Source: Prevotella sp. UBA2754
Lineage (GTDB): Bacteria; Bacteroidota; Bacteroidia; Bacteroidales; Bacteroidaceae
Reading direction: 5' to 3'
Length of the DNA stretch: 56,633 nt
NCBI GenBank assembly: GCA_002353295.1
Contig: DEJG01000009.1
Span: 482 to 57,114 of the forward strand
Program-made: the position numbers and the translations under genes
The notes under the pieces: generated by a model
Told to the model about the DNA's origin: nothing
The model's input: the letters and a program-made list of their open reading frames with translations, nothing else
The model's database searches: none
Shown: in pieces, positions 34,792 through 44,000 of the stretch
How positions within the stretch are numbered: position 1 is the stretch's first letter
Layout of the letters: every line of letters starts with the position of its first letter

Positions 34792-36952
34792 GACGCGGAT
34801 GCACTATGGGGAAACGTTCGTCACCCTCTTCATAGGCAGGATTGACTGCTTTCATACCCATATCAAAACGAAGTACGAAGTAATCGAAATTAAATCGGAA
34901 ACCTAATCCATAACTTACAGCCATCTGCTTGAGGAATTGGGAGAGTTTAAATTGGCCACCAGGCTGGTCATCGTAGTTACGTAATGTCCATATATTGCCC
35001 GCATCAGCAAACAAGGCCATACCTAATTTCCAAAATAAATGTGCACGATACTCTATGTTGAAATCAAGTTTCATATCACCTGTCTGATTGATGAAATCGA
35101 TACGCCCGTCTCTGCTGATATACTTTCCTGGTCCAAGACTTCTGACACTCCATCCTCTCACGCTATTGGCGCCACCTGAGAAATAACGTTTTTCAAATGG
35201 CAATATTGTACTATTACCATAAGGATAGGCAACTCCTAGACCTGCATGAAAGACGAGTTGATTATAATAATTGAAATTGATAGTACGGGTGACATCCAAA
35301 TCGAATTTCACATATTGTGCATATGCCACATCCAAGAAGGTAAATTTTCCATCAGCATTACGATGAAAGCCAAAAGTGTTAGCCATCAATCCTAATAAAT
35401 TACCAGCAGTCTCTGCATTGGCCTTAATAGCAATAATACCATTATTATAACTATAACCAACACCAAACTTCATGATAAACAGATTCTCATAATTATAACG
35501 AAGAATAGCATTACGACTTTGCGTGTCATCCAGATATTCTTTTTTAAAAGTATCGCTGATCCAAGGCATAGAGATATAGTTCAGGTCTAGCAAATCAATG
35601 CGATATACATCATGATGACGGGAATCATTCCATTTATAACGCCATCCAACAGAAAAGACACGACGATGAAACTCTGGACGATTCTGTAAGTCGTAAAGTA
35701 AAGAGACCTCACTAGTGGCATTCACACGTCTTTGGAAACCAGACGGCAGGAATGGTGCGATAAACCGGGGGAATGTCAATTTTGTACCCAAACTATACTC
35801 CAAGAAGTTATGATTGGAATAACCCTCCAAACCTTTAATTGCTTCATAGGCTCCACGAAGTTCAATGGCGAGATTCTCACTTCCTCTGAACAAATTTCGA
35901 TTTTGATAGGTTAATGAAGCTGCAAAGCCTAAATCACCAGCCGTATTTGTACCTTCTGGTTGAAATGATAAAGTTGAAGGTTTGTTAGTACTAATCTGTA
36001 TCTGACAATCCAACAGGTTGGAATCTGGCAATTCGTTCCATGATATGTTAGTATATCGCACGGCACCTAATCTTCCAAAATGGTTATAGGTATTCTGCAA
36101 ATCATCTGCGGAATAATATTCGTTTTCCTGAACATAGGTGTTTCGCTTTAAGACGCCATGGCGCAAATGAATCACAGAATCTTCTCTGTCGCCACTCTTA
36201 AAATTGACGTTTCTCACCACATAGCGCCGATGCGGATATTCCTTTCCTTCACTATCATGATACTTACGTAGCACCAAAACGATGTCAATATCCTGTTCAC
36301 CCACCGAATCGGCTTGAAAAGTGATGAATTCTTTATTAAATCGGTAATATCCTAAATTAGTTAATTGCTGAGTGATACGTTTACGCTCTCCATCCAAATT
36401 CTCAACACTGAATAGCATTCCTTTTTTCAACTTGCGATTTTCTTCTTTATCCAATTCTAAAAGTCTGGCTATCACTGAATCTTGTATGAAGTAATCTACG
36501 TTTCGGATGAAATAGGGTTTTCCTGGATGCAGTAAATAGGTTACATTCACTTTTTGGTTTTTAGACTTTGTCATGGCATCCACGCTGGCACGGAGATAAC
36601 CCATATTCACAAGTTGCATCTGCAAATCTTCCATTGAGCGTCGAGTACTAACAGAATCATATATCACAGGCGCCTCTCCAATAGACCGGAGCAAACGATT
36701 CAGCCATTTGGTGCTATCACGGCCAGATAACGAATATGTTGCAAGAGGTATTTTGACAGCAGAGAACCATCGCGCATTGCCCACCTGACGAACATATGCT
36801 TTCATCTCGGCCGGATTAACACCTTTCGTAGGAGGTTCACTTTTAACCTTTACATTATTTAATAAATACTTACCTTCAGGGACATATTTCGTCTCTGAAC
36901 AAGCACAAAAAGTGAGTGCCACGAAAAAATATAAGGAGTATTTTAACCGCAT
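34745..36952 (-). CDS. BamA/TamA-family outer membrane protein
   Basis: The start at 36952 (MRLKYSLYFFVALTFCACSE) gives a lipoprotein-type signal ending in CAC, followed by TKYVPEGKYLLNNVKVKSEP. The 735-residue protein has several POTRA-like repeats in its first half and a C-terminal Omp85 barrel with the RYFSGGANSVRGWSVRSLGP motif (the conserved VRGF/Y loop of BamA/TamA). It ends in a terminal aromatic (VGLPF). It would insert or translocate proteins or lipids at the outer membrane. The promoter box lies only seven bases upstream. Confidence 0.9.
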   Translation of the reverse strand: MRLKYSLYFFVALTFCACSETKYVPEGKYLLNNVKVKSEPPTKGVNPAEMKAYVRQVGNARWFSAVKIPLATYSLSGRDSTKWLNRLLRSIGEAPVIYDSVSTRRSMEDLQMQLVNMGYLRASVDAMTKSKNQKVNVTYLLHPGKPYFIRNVDYFIQDSVIARLLELDKEENRKLKKGMLFSVENLDGERKRITQQLTNLGYYRFNKEFITFQADSVGEQDIDIVLVLRKYHDSEGKEYPHRRYVVRNVNFKSGDREDSVIHLRHGVLKRNTYVQENEYYSADDLQNTYNHFGRLGAVRYTNISWNELPDSNLLDCQIQISTNKPSTLSFQPEGTNTAGDLGFAASLTYQNRNLFRGSENLAIELRGAYEAIKGLEGYSNHNFLEYSLGTKLTFPRFIAPFLPSGFQRRVNATSEVSLLYDLQNRPEFHRRVFSVGWRYKWNDSRHHDVYRIDLLDLNYISMPWISDTFKKEYLDDTQSRNAILRYNYENLFIMKFGVGYSYNNGIIAIKANAETAGNLLGLMANTFGFHRNADGKFTFLDVAYAQYVKFDLDVTRTINFNYYNQLVFHAGLGVAYPYGNSTILPFEKRYFSGGANSVRGWSVRSLGPGKYISRDGRIDFINQTGDMKLDFNIEYRAHLFWKLGMALFADAGNIWTLRNYDDQPGGQFKLSQFLKQMAVSYGLGFRFNFDYFVLRFDMGMKAVNPAYEEGDERFPIVHPRLSRDFAFHFAVGLPF

Positions 36953-36959
36953 TTTGTTG

Positions 36960-36967
36960 CAAAGGTA
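36960..36967 (-). promoter_or_regulatory. Promoter -7 box for the TamA-like gene
   Basis: TACCTTTG on the minus strand ends seven bases before the start codon at 36952, implying a near-leaderless message. Confidence 0.6.
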
Positions 36968-37011
36968 CAAAAATAATTGAGAATTGACAATTGATAATTG
37001 GGAATTATTCT

Positions 37012-37019
37012 TATCTTTG
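37012..37019 (+). promoter_or_regulatory. Promoter -7 box for the RNA methyltransferase gene
   Basis: TATCTTTG lies 11 bases before the ATG at 37031. Between this and the divergent promoter is an AATTGA-type short repeat. Confidence 0.6.
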
Positions 37020-37030
37020 CCAGAAAATTT

Positions 37031-37762
37031 ATGAAAATGATCAGTAAGAACCAGATTAAACTCATCCGTTCTTTAGAATTAAAGAAGAACAGAAAACGAG
37101 AAAGACTCTTTATTGCTGAAGGGCCAAAGGTTGTAGGGGATTTGTTACAAGCGGGTTATCGACCACGTCTACTATTCTCCACTAAGGATATAAAAGATGC
37201 AGAATTGATTACAGAAGAAGAACTCCGAAAAATCAGTTTCCTTCAACATCCACAGGAAATAATTGCCATCTTTGAAATACCTACCACTCACCTTTCACCT
37301 TTCGACCATCGACAACTCTGCCTCGCTCTTGACGGTATTCAGGATCCAGGGAACCTAGGAACAATTATTCGCATTGCAGATTGGTTCGGTATAACTACAA
37401 TTTACTGTTCTCCAGACACTGCAGATGTTTACAACCCCAAAGTTGTTCAAGCAACTATGGGCAGTCTTGCCCATGTACATGTTATATATAATGATTTATT
37501 GGATTTGTTCAAGACGCTTCCTCCCTCCTATCCTATCTATGGAACTTTATTAGATGGAGAAAACATCTATGAGCAAGAATTGTCTTCTGAAGGTATCATT
37601 ATCATGGGTAACGAGGGAAATGGGATTTCTCCTGAAGTCAGGCAACATATCAACAAACGCCTTCTAATCCCGGATTTCCACACTGACGGGCTTCGAGCCG
37701 AAAGTCTTAATGTTGCTATTGCTACAGCTATCACATGCTCAGAGTTCAGACGCCGAAAATAA
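37031..37762 (+). CDS. TrmH/SpoU-family RNA 2'-O-methyltransferase
   Basis: I place the start at 37031 (MKMISKNQIKLIRSLELKKN); an in-frame ATG six bases later is also possible, and anything upstream overlaps the promoter. The 243-residue protein has an N-terminal substrate-binding domain (RERLFIAEGPKVV) and the SPOUT knot motifs LDGIQDPGNLGTIIRIADWF, IIIMGNEGNGIS and LRAESLNVAIATAI. It methylates a ribose in rRNA or tRNA; the target is unknown. Confidence 0.9.
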   Translation: MKMISKNQIKLIRSLELKKNRKRERLFIAEGPKVVGDLLQAGYRPRLLFSTKDIKDAELITEEELRKISFLQHPQEIIAIFEIPTTHLSPFDHRQLCLALDGIQDPGNLGTIIRIADWFGITTIYCSPDTADVYNPKVVQATMGSLAHVHVIYNDLLDLFKTLPPSYPIYGTLLDGENIYEQELSSEGIIIMGNEGNGISPEVRQHINKRLLIPDFHTDGLRAESLNVAIATAITCSEFRRRK

Positions 37763-37834
37763 AAAAGGGAGCTGTCTTCACAGATAGCATCCCCTCGAGG
37801 AAAATGATAAATATAGATTAAATTACTAGTTGTG
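37761..37834 (-). ncRNA. Candidate 74-nt small RNA
   Basis: The minus strand has a promoter-like pair (TTTG, 19 bases, TACCTTTG at 37848-37841). About 45 bases later comes a hairpin (GGGATGCTATC...GACAGCTCCC) directly followed by six U. No start codon begins a usable frame inside, and no minus-strand gene begins until 36952. The interval therefore looks like a self-contained short transcript. The hairpin has no T-run on the plus strand, so it does not fit as a terminator of the plus-strand methyltransferase. The start and end are estimates. Confidence 0.45.
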
Positions 37835-37840
37835 TCGATG

Positions 37841-37848
37841 CAAAGGTA
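37841..37848 (-). promoter_or_regulatory. Orphan promoter box driving the candidate small RNA
   Basis: TACCTTTG with an upstream TTTG at 19-base spacing points away from maf into the gap and has no protein gene behind it. Confidence 0.5.
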
Positions 37849-37913
37849 AACAATTTTCTCGAATTTGCAAAACAATTATCGAAAAACATTCAACATTTAA
37901 CACATTTTTCTAT

Positions 37914-38489
37914 TCAAAATGCCTTTAAGGCCTCATAAATACGCTGTACAGGAAATCCCATCACATTAAAGTAACTGCCTTTCATATCAGTCACCCCCAC
38001 ATGACCAATCCACTCCTGAATACCATATGCTCCTGCTTTGTCATAAGGACAATAATTTGTGATATAATAATCAATTTCGTCATCTGATAGTGACTTAAAA
38101 GTGACATCAGTCTCTACAGAAAAACTGGCACGTCGGTCTTTAGTTGTCAGACATACGCCTGTGACGACCTGATGAGTTTTTCCACTCAACTTGTGAAGCA
38201 TAGATTTCGCTTCACGAGCATCTCGGGGTTTGCCCATTACCTCCTGCCCTAATACGACAATGGTATCAGCCGTTATAATCAATTCATCTGAAGACATTGT
38301 CTGCAGATAAGCATCAGCTTTTTTGTTAGAAATATAACATGCTATTTCCTTTGTTGGAAGTGTAACCGGATAACTTTCATCAATATGATCCAGTACTCGA
38401 ACTGTAAAAGGAATATCTAATCCTGCAAGGAGTTCTTTACGCCTTGGTGAATTACTGGCTAAAACTACATGATACCTATCTGTTACCAT
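37914..38489 (-). CDS. maf: Maf-like nucleoside triphosphate pyrophosphatase
   Basis: The 191-residue protein begins with the Maf motif LASNSPRRKELL and has ITADTIVVL, GKPRDAREAKSML and DKAGAYGIQ. Maf (YhdE/YceF) enzymes hydrolyse dTTP/UTP or modified nucleotides for house-cleaning. It overlaps the KdsC-like gene by seven bases in a nitroreductase-DUF2520-kdsC-maf operon. Confidence 0.92.
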   Translation of the reverse strand: MVTDRYHVVLASNSPRRKELLAGLDIPFTVRVLDHIDESYPVTLPTKEIACYISNKKADAYLQTMSSDELIITADTIVVLGQEVMGKPRDAREAKSMLHKLSGKTHQVVTGVCLTTKDRRASFSVETDVTFKSLSDDEIDYYITNYCPYDKAGAYGIQEWIGHVGVTDMKGSYFNVMGFPVQRIYEALKAF

Positions 38490-39001
38490 CCAAAAGCCCT
38501 TTCATCTTGTAACCATTTATCTTGTGCCTTTAACGTTTGTTCGATGACATCCCTACCACATCCACAGCCCCCATCAAGGTCGCTGATATAAACACTAATG
38601 TCTTTCACCTCAGTACATGCATCCTTGGGACAGACGGGGCATCCTACCCTACGCATGATTTCCATATCCGGGATATCATCGCCCATAAACATCACCTCTT
38701 CATCTTTTAAACCATGTTTTGCCAAAAACTCATCATATAATTTTATTTTAACAGCAGCACCCAGATAGATATCTTTCATGCCCAATCCTTCATAACGTTT
38801 CCTAACTCCTTCTAAAGTACAACCAGAAAGGATTGCCACATTTAGCCCCATCTTAATTGCTAACTGTATGGCATACCCATCTTTAATATTCACAGTTCGA
38901 AGAGGCATTCCGTCCATCCCAAGCGAAATTGTTGACTTGCTCAGCACTCCGTCTAAGTCAAAGATAATGGCACGTATCTTCTGTAAATCGTAGTTAATCA
39001 T
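38483..39001 (-). CDS. KdsC-like HAD phosphatase
   Basis: The 172-residue protein has HAD motif I FDLDGVLSKS, motif II AILSGCT and motif IV MGDDIPDMEIM, without a cap domain. These features fit 3-deoxy-D-manno-octulosonate 8-phosphate phosphatase, which releases phosphate in lipopolysaccharide Kdo synthesis. Other KDO genes are not in the window, so the role is inferred. A CPVCP-rich segment and CGCG near the C terminus are unusual and may bind metal. Confidence 0.82.
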   Translation of the reverse strand: MINYDLQKIRAIIFDLDGVLSKSTISLGMDGMPLRTVNIKDGYAIQLAIKMGLNVAILSGCTLEGVRKRYEGLGMKDIYLGAAVKIKLYDEFLAKHGLKDEEVMFMGDDIPDMEIMRRVGCPVCPKDACTEVKDISVYISDLDGGCGCGRDVIEQTLKAQDKWLQDERAFGW

Positions 39002-39776
39002 TCTTTTCTATTGCTTTTCTATGTATATTCATCGACATACGGTCATAGATGTCTTCCATAAAGGGGTGATCACGCAATAACTGCATTTGATGATGAATCA
39101 CGTTTTCGTCGTAACGGACAGCAGGTCCTGTCTGAGCGTCCAGAGGATGCATCTGATGCACCTTTCGCGCTGTTTCATCTATCAGCGGGAGCATCACATC
39201 GAAACTCATTCCATGACGCTCTAAAATCTCAGCAGCCATCGCATAACAATGATTTACGAAATTACAGGCAAAAACTGCAGAAAGATGTAAATATTGGCGG
39301 TCCTCACTCGAGAGTTCATAGACATGTTCTGTAATACTATCTGCCAAATGACGTATCATTTGCATAGCCTTTTGGTCGTTAGCTTCTATGAAGGTGGGGA
39401 TCTCTGCAAAATCAACAGCACGTTCCTTGGAGAAAGATTGCATCGGATAAAACACGCCATAATGATATGCCTTACCCTGAAACATGGACATGGGCATCGA
39501 ACCTGCCGTATGCATAAAAACTTGGTCTTTTCTATCTTTTGTTACAAGAGGTATCACATCAGCCAGCACTGAGTCCTTTACCGCAATGATATAGGCATCT
39601 GCCTCCATTGGCATATCTTCAGCTTTATCCACTGGTTTACCACCAATCTTAGCTGCCAATTCTTTTGCCGATGCCATGGTATGGCTGTTGATACATATTA
39701 TTTCATGGCCTGCACCCAAAAGTGCCTGACCAAGATTAGTTGCCAATCTTCCTGCTCCTATTAAGACAATTCGCAT
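38994..39776 (-). CDS. Rossmann-fold/DUF2520 protein
   Basis: The start at 39776 (MRIVLIGAGRLATNLGQALL) removes 14 codons that would run into the nitroreductase gene. The 260-residue protein has an N-terminal NAD(P)-binding motif GAGRLATNLG and a C-terminal DUF2520 helical domain (SAVFACNFVNHCYAMAAEIL). This layout resembles pyrroline-5-carboxylate or ketopantoate reductase-like enzymes. The reaction is unknown. It overlaps the KdsC-like gene by eight bases. Confidence 0.83.
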   Translation of the reverse strand: MRIVLIGAGRLATNLGQALLGAGHEIICINSHTMASAKELAAKIGGKPVDKAEDMPMEADAYIIAVKDSVLADVIPLVTKDRKDQVFMHTAGSMPMSMFQGKAYHYGVFYPMQSFSKERAVDFAEIPTFIEANDQKAMQMIRHLADSITEHVYELSSEDRQYLHLSAVFACNFVNHCYAMAAEILERHGMSFDVMLPLIDETARKVHQMHPLDAQTGPAVRYDENVIHHQMQLLRDHPFMEDIYDRMSMNIHRKAIEKND

Positions 39777-39787
39777 CAAAGAGTCAA

Positions 39788-40312
39788 TTAAAATTTTTTC
39801 AAATGAACATTCTCCCACTTCAATTTGTCTTCATTCTGAGGCTTACGTTCATCAGCTTTGTGCCCGATGGCGAGAATACAAAGGCAGGAGAGGCTCTCGG
39901 GAATATCCAACACGCCCTGTATAACAATATCAGCACTCGTTCCATCACTCAAGCCCCTTCCACGCATCTGTATCCAGCAAGAACCAAGCCCTAGGGCTTC
40001 AGCCTGATACTGCATGGAAATGGCCGCAATAGAACCATCCTCCACCCAACAGTCATTTTGCATTGGGTCACCTAGAACCACAATAGCCAATGGAGCTCCT
40101 TTGAGGAATTGGCCGCCCAGATCTTTTGCATCTGACAGTTTTTCCAGATCAGTTTTATCGTCTACAATCACAAACTGCCAAGCGCGCTGTCCTTTAGATG
40201 TAGGTGACATCAAGCCAGCACGTAGAATCATCTTCACGTCTTCACCGTCTATTTCCTCTTCTGTAAATTTACGATGCGAACGACGCATCTGTACTAAATC
40301 CTTAAATTCCAT
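39788..40312 (-). CDS. Nitroreductase-family flavoprotein
   Basis: The 174-residue protein has the FMN-binding start RRSHRKFTEEEID, the AGLMSPTSKGQRAWQFVIVD segment, SIAAISMQYQAEALGLGSCW and a C-terminal ILAIGHKADERKPQ. It probably reduces quinones or nitro compounds with NAD(P)H. A TATCTTTG box lies 19 bases upstream, so it heads the operon that continues to maf. Confidence 0.9.
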   Translation of the reverse strand: MEFKDLVQMRRSHRKFTEEEIDGEDVKMILRAGLMSPTSKGQRAWQFVIVDDKTDLEKLSDAKDLGGQFLKGAPLAIVVLGDPMQNDCWVEDGSIAAISMQYQAEALGLGSCWIQMRGRGLSDGTSADIVIQGVLDIPESLSCLCILAIGHKADERKPQNEDKLKWENVHLKKF

Positions 40313-40331
40313 CTTTCTATTAATTTTTGTG

Positions 40332-40339
40332 CAAAGATA
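40332..40339 (-). promoter_or_regulatory. Promoter -7 box for the nitroreductase operon
   Basis: TATCTTTG on the minus strand, 19 bases before the start at 40312. Confidence 0.6.
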
Positions 40340-40404
40340 CGATTAAGTAAGGGAAAAAACAAATATATTTCATCTTTTTCTTTTTTATTACAGATAAAAA
40401 GAAA

Positions 40405-40443
40405 GTTCCCAGGGAAGGAACATATCGTTCTTACCCTGGGAAA
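40405..40443 (-). terminator. Terminator of the outer membrane protein gene
   Basis: A stem of TTCCCAGGG/CCCTGGGAA with an inner GGAAC/GTTCT pairing is followed on the minus strand by a T-rich run. Confidence 0.8.
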
Positions 40444-40463
40444 AACTGTTAAGAATAACTCTT

Positions 40464-42008
40464 CTAGAAGGAATAAGTTAAGGAGGCCTGAATCTGATGG
40501 CGATTATCCTTCACACTGACGGCATCGCAATGATTGCTAAGCACTTCTGAACTGCCTGTTGCTTCGTCAACATAGGTGACGGCAAGGTCCTTCATGAATG
40601 GATAGAAATCACCCTTACGAGTATTGTACTGATAAGCCAAATCGAGACGGAACTTGTCGAACGAGAAGCCTACACCTGCCGTGATGCGATGGGTGTCCTT
40701 CCAATTGATGTAATGGGTGGTAGATGCATAATAGACACCAGGAGAATAGATAGTCTGGTCGCGCACGCCATCCTCTTTGTACATAGGCGATACGTAATTG
40801 TAACCCAAGCGGAGGGCAATATTCTTGTCTACCTTGAACTCAGCACCCAGTTTGACGGTATGTACGCCCTTCAGTGTCTCTTCGGTATGACGCTTCATAT
40901 TGTTGTCAGTCGAACTGCTTGATGAATAGGTGTCGTAATAAGGATCGTAATATGTTCCGTCAATGGTACGCATATCACATGCACCGTAATCAGCATATTC
41001 ATAGACGGCGCCAAGAGCTAGATAATCACTAATAGTATGACCCAGGCTCAAGCCGAACTTCCAAGGAGTGTTGAAGCGGAAGTCTTCCTTAGCTGAAGAA
41101 CGATCCACATTGCCACCGATAGTAGTATAATTCTCTGTCGTCAAACGATAGAATGTAGGAGTAGCAACAGACAGACCAATACGGAAGGGGGACTCCTCGA
41201 CTGGACGGAAAATTAAACCCGCCTTGATATTGAAACCTGTACCCGTAATCTTATGATTGTCGGAGATGAGCACGTCGGTCACCTCGGTGCTGTTGAGAGT
41301 CTCGTAATATTCGCTATAGTTCTTATAGTTTATATTCTGAACACCAACGGTCAAACCCAGATAGAGACGGTTCTTGATGTTGCCGCTGATGTTGAAATCG
41401 AACTCACCAATATAGCCTGTAACAGCACGGTTGAAGTCGTAGGCATCACCTTCATAACTATATATCATGTCCGTACTTTTATCGTAAAGCATATTGCCAT
41501 AATACAAGTCGTCGAGCTGCGACCATGCTTGGGTGTCGAACAAGCCCACACCATCCTTAATAACTGTCTGAGTGCTCTGCGAAGAACCATTCAAGGCACG
41601 GGCAGCATACAGCACATGATTGAAGTTACGGTTCTTATGGAAATTGAAACCGAAGTTCAGATAACTGGTTTTGCCTGAGCGAGTAGAAAAGACAACACCT
41701 ATCTGGTCGAACGACACATGCGTCTTGCTGCCATTCTGGAAAGTCTTTCCATCTTCCTGAGAAACAACACTCAGAGAGGCTGATACCTGATTCTTACGGA
41801 AGAGACCGATACCTGCAGGGTTGCTACCCATCGTAGAAATTTCAGCACCTAAAGCATCCATTGCACCACCCATACCCACATAGCGGGCTGTACCATTGAG
41901 GTCTTCGGTAGCCAAAGCAGCTCCAACATACGTATCCTGTGTGGCAGACTGAGCCTGCATCTGCAACGCAGTCATAGCTGCGAATGCGAACAAATATATC
42001 TTTTTCAT
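40464..42008 (-). CDS. OmpP1/FadL-like outer membrane protein
   Basis: A signal peptide (MKKIYLFAFAAMTALQMQAQ) leads a 514-residue protein with GTARYVGMGGAMDALGAEIS, the N-terminal hatch motif of the OmpP1/FadL/TodX family. Repeated amphipathic beta strands follow, with a terminal Phe (ASLTYSF). It probably forms a 14-strand barrel that imports hydrophobic molecules; the substrate is unknown. It lies 40 bases after the Gly/Tyr-rich envelope protein gene and is followed by a terminator. Confidence 0.85.
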   Translation of the reverse strand: MKKIYLFAFAAMTALQMQAQSATQDTYVGAALATEDLNGTARYVGMGGAMDALGAEISTMGSNPAGIGLFRKNQVSASLSVVSQEDGKTFQNGSKTHVSFDQIGVVFSTRSGKTSYLNFGFNFHKNRNFNHVLYAARALNGSSQSTQTVIKDGVGLFDTQAWSQLDDLYYGNMLYDKSTDMIYSYEGDAYDFNRAVTGYIGEFDFNISGNIKNRLYLGLTVGVQNINYKNYSEYYETLNSTEVTDVLISDNHKITGTGFNIKAGLIFRPVEESPFRIGLSVATPTFYRLTTENYTTIGGNVDRSSAKEDFRFNTPWKFGLSLGHTISDYLALGAVYEYADYGACDMRTIDGTYYDPYYDTYSSSSSTDNNMKRHTEETLKGVHTVKLGAEFKVDKNIALRLGYNYVSPMYKEDGVRDQTIYSPGVYYASTTHYINWKDTHRITAGVGFSFDKFRLDLAYQYNTRKGDFYPFMKDLAVTYVDEATGSSEVLSNHCDAVSVKDNRHQIQASLTYSF

Positions 42009-42048
42009 ATCTTAATACAACTTTAATCTTTCAACTATCAACTGTCAT

Positions 42049-42897
42049 CTATCGTCTTCCTCCGTAGCTATGACCACCGCCACCTGAAGAGCGCATGCCG
42101 CCACCTCCACCGCCACGGCCGAAGCTGCCACCCGATGAGCGCATACCGCCACCGAACGAGCTGGTGCCACGAGAGATTCCGCTATTGCTGCGATAGCCGC
42201 CTAAGCTGCGTGTACCTCCATTATTATAGGTACGTGAGCCGTAATTACGTCCACCGTTCGAGTAGCGATGATTAGAGGCAGAATAACGGTGGTGAGAATA
42301 TCCTGCACGGCTCCAGTGAGCACCTGAACCACCACGATAAGCATAGTAGCGAGGACCATACCAGCCACCCCAGTAGCGATAACGCCAAGGCGAATACCAT
42401 GCGGAGTAGTAATAGGGTGAATACCAACCACCATACCAGCCACCATAATAGCCATAATACCAAGGATCGTAATACCAGGGATCATACCAAGTGTAGTAGC
42501 TGCCATAATACCAGGGCGATGTCCAACGACCGTCACGATAGCCCTCCCAATAAGCCTCTGTAGGCGTGTAATCGTCAAAACGACTCATACGACGCGTGTA
42601 CTTATAGTCGGATACTTCGCTGTAAGCAGAATCTGGATAGACACCACGACGACCATCGAAATCGATGATATCATTGCCAGCTGAGTCAATAGGTGCCACA
42701 CGACTCCATGCACGGCGGTTGTATTCGTCAGTGCTACGAGTACTGCCTGCATAATAAGTATCGGTAGGCATACCATACTTCTCAACTTCTTTTGCCACGT
42801 TCTCCTTCGTAGGTACGAAGTAAAGATCGTCGTCCTGTGCCATCATTGTGATAGGCATGGCTCCTAAGAGGACTGAGAGTAGAACTAACTTTTTCAT
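42049..42897 (-). CDS. Secreted Tyr/Trp/Gly-rich protein
   Basis: A signal peptide (MKKLVLLSVLLGAMPITMMA) precedes a charged region (to ~115), a Tyr/Trp/Gly-rich stretch (~120-200, runs such as WYDPWYYDPWYYGYYGGWY) and a Gly/Ser/Arg-rich tail with SSGGG repeats. Low-complexity composition prevents a family call. Similar proteins in Bacteroidetes lie next to outer membrane protein genes. It is probably in the periplasm or at the surface. Two TAACTTTG boxes lie upstream. Confidence 0.75.
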   Translation of the reverse strand: MKKLVLLSVLLGAMPITMMAQDDDLYFVPTKENVAKEVEKYGMPTDTYYAGSTRSTDEYNRRAWSRVAPIDSAGNDIIDFDGRRGVYPDSAYSEVSDYKYTRRMSRFDDYTPTEAYWEGYRDGRWTSPWYYGSYYTWYDPWYYDPWYYGYYGGWYGGWYSPYYYSAWYSPWRYRYWGGWYGPRYYAYRGGSGAHWSRAGYSHHRYSASNHRYSNGGRNYGSRTYNNGGTRSLGGYRSNSGISRGTSSFGGGMRSSGGSFGRGGGGGGMRSSGGGGHSYGGRR

Positions 42898-42930
42898 ATT
42901 TCTTTTCTTACATTATATAGTTTCACGTTG

Positions 42931-42961
42931 CAAAGTTACAACGAATTTCACTGCAAAGTTA
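42931..42961 (-). promoter_or_regulatory. Two promoter boxes for the Tyr/Trp/Gly-rich protein gene
   Basis: TAACTTTG occurs at 42931-42938 and 42954-42961 on the minus strand, 34 and 57 bases before the start codon. Confidence 0.5.
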
Positions 42962-43003
42962 CGGAAAAACCCTAAAGAAAGATAGGATTTTCCCTATTTT
43001 TTG

Positions 43004-43011
43004 TAATTTTG
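43004..43011 (+). promoter_or_regulatory. Promoter -7 box for prmA
   Basis: TAATTTTG lies 20 bases before the prmA start. Confidence 0.6.
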
Positions 43012-43031
43012 CACTAAAAATTGCTACCATC

Positions 43032-43901
43032 ATGAAGTATTACGAAGTAGATTTCCATATTGAACCATGCTCCAATGACGCTTGTGACATTCTTGCAGCA
43101 TTGGCCGCAGAAGCAGGTTTTGATACATTTGAAGAGGCGGATGACGGACTGAAAGGCTATGTACAACAACCTCTTTTCGACAAAGAAGTGCTTGACCAAA
43201 AGCTTCAGTTCTTTCCTATCGAAGGTACACATATTAAATATAATATTGAAGAAGCTGAAGACAAAGACTGGAATGAACAATGGGAACAGGAAGGATTTGA
43301 CCCCATCATCATAGCCGATGGCCAAATGGTGATACACGACGGTCGGCATCTTCCCGACTCTCAACGCTCAATGCTCAATTCTCAACTCTCCATCGAAATT
43401 GACGCTCATCTAGCTTTTGGAACAGGTACCCACGAAACAACCCAGATGGTATGTACCGCACTATTGGAAGAGCCTCTGGAAAACAAGAATTTGCTGGACG
43501 CAGGATGCGGTACAGGAATTTTGGGGATTGCTGCGATAAAACTTGGAGCAAAAGGCGTAACTGCTTATGACATAGACGAATGGAGTTCTAAAAACACTCA
43601 GCATAATGCTATCATCAATCAAGTAGACCATCATCTAAAAATTATGTGTGGAGACGCCTCCTTACTCGACCATATTGATGAACGATTCGACTATATAGTG
43701 GCTAACATCAATCGTAATATCTTATTACAAGATATGCCTCGATTCCGACAGGTGATGAAACCACACGCAACACTAATTTTGAGTGGTTTTTATACAGAGG
43801 ATATTCCCATTTTGGGAAAAAAGGGAAAAGAACTTGGACTCACCCTCATAAAACAATGGGAAATCAACCATTGGGCATGCATCCTTATGCGCGAACCATA
43901 A
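43032..43901 (+). CDS. prmA: Ribosomal protein L11 methyltransferase
   Basis: PrmA methylates L11 using S-adenosylmethionine. The 289 residues have the N-terminal ferredoxin-like domain and the SAM-binding motif LDAGCGTGILGIAAIKLGAK, preceded by LAFGTGTHETT and followed by VANINRNIL. A short stretch DSQRSMLNSQLS just before FGTGTH corresponds to repeated CTCAA-type DNA (about 43357-43390). It looks like an in-frame insertion of the repeats found between genes. Confidence 0.93.
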   Translation: MKYYEVDFHIEPCSNDACDILAALAAEAGFDTFEEADDGLKGYVQQPLFDKEVLDQKLQFFPIEGTHIKYNIEEAEDKDWNEQWEQEGFDPIIIADGQMVIHDGRHLPDSQRSMLNSQLSIEIDAHLAFGTGTHETTQMVCTALLEEPLENKNLLDAGCGTGILGIAAIKLGAKGVTAYDIDEWSSKNTQHNAIINQVDHHLKIMCGDASLLDHIDERFDYIVANINRNILLQDMPRFRQVMKPHATLILSGFYTEDIPILGKKGKELGLTLIKQWEINHWACILMREP

Positions 43902-43942
43902 TTAAATAATGTAATTTATTTGCCTTAGTTCCAGCTTTTTTG

Positions 43943-43950
43943 TATCTTTG
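43943..43950 (+). promoter_or_regulatory. Promoter -7 box for serS
   Basis: TATCTTTG lies 50 bases before the serS start. Confidence 0.6.
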
Positions 43951-44000
43951 CACCCAAATTTCAAAAAATAATATAATTGTCAAAATAGAAAATTCACATT

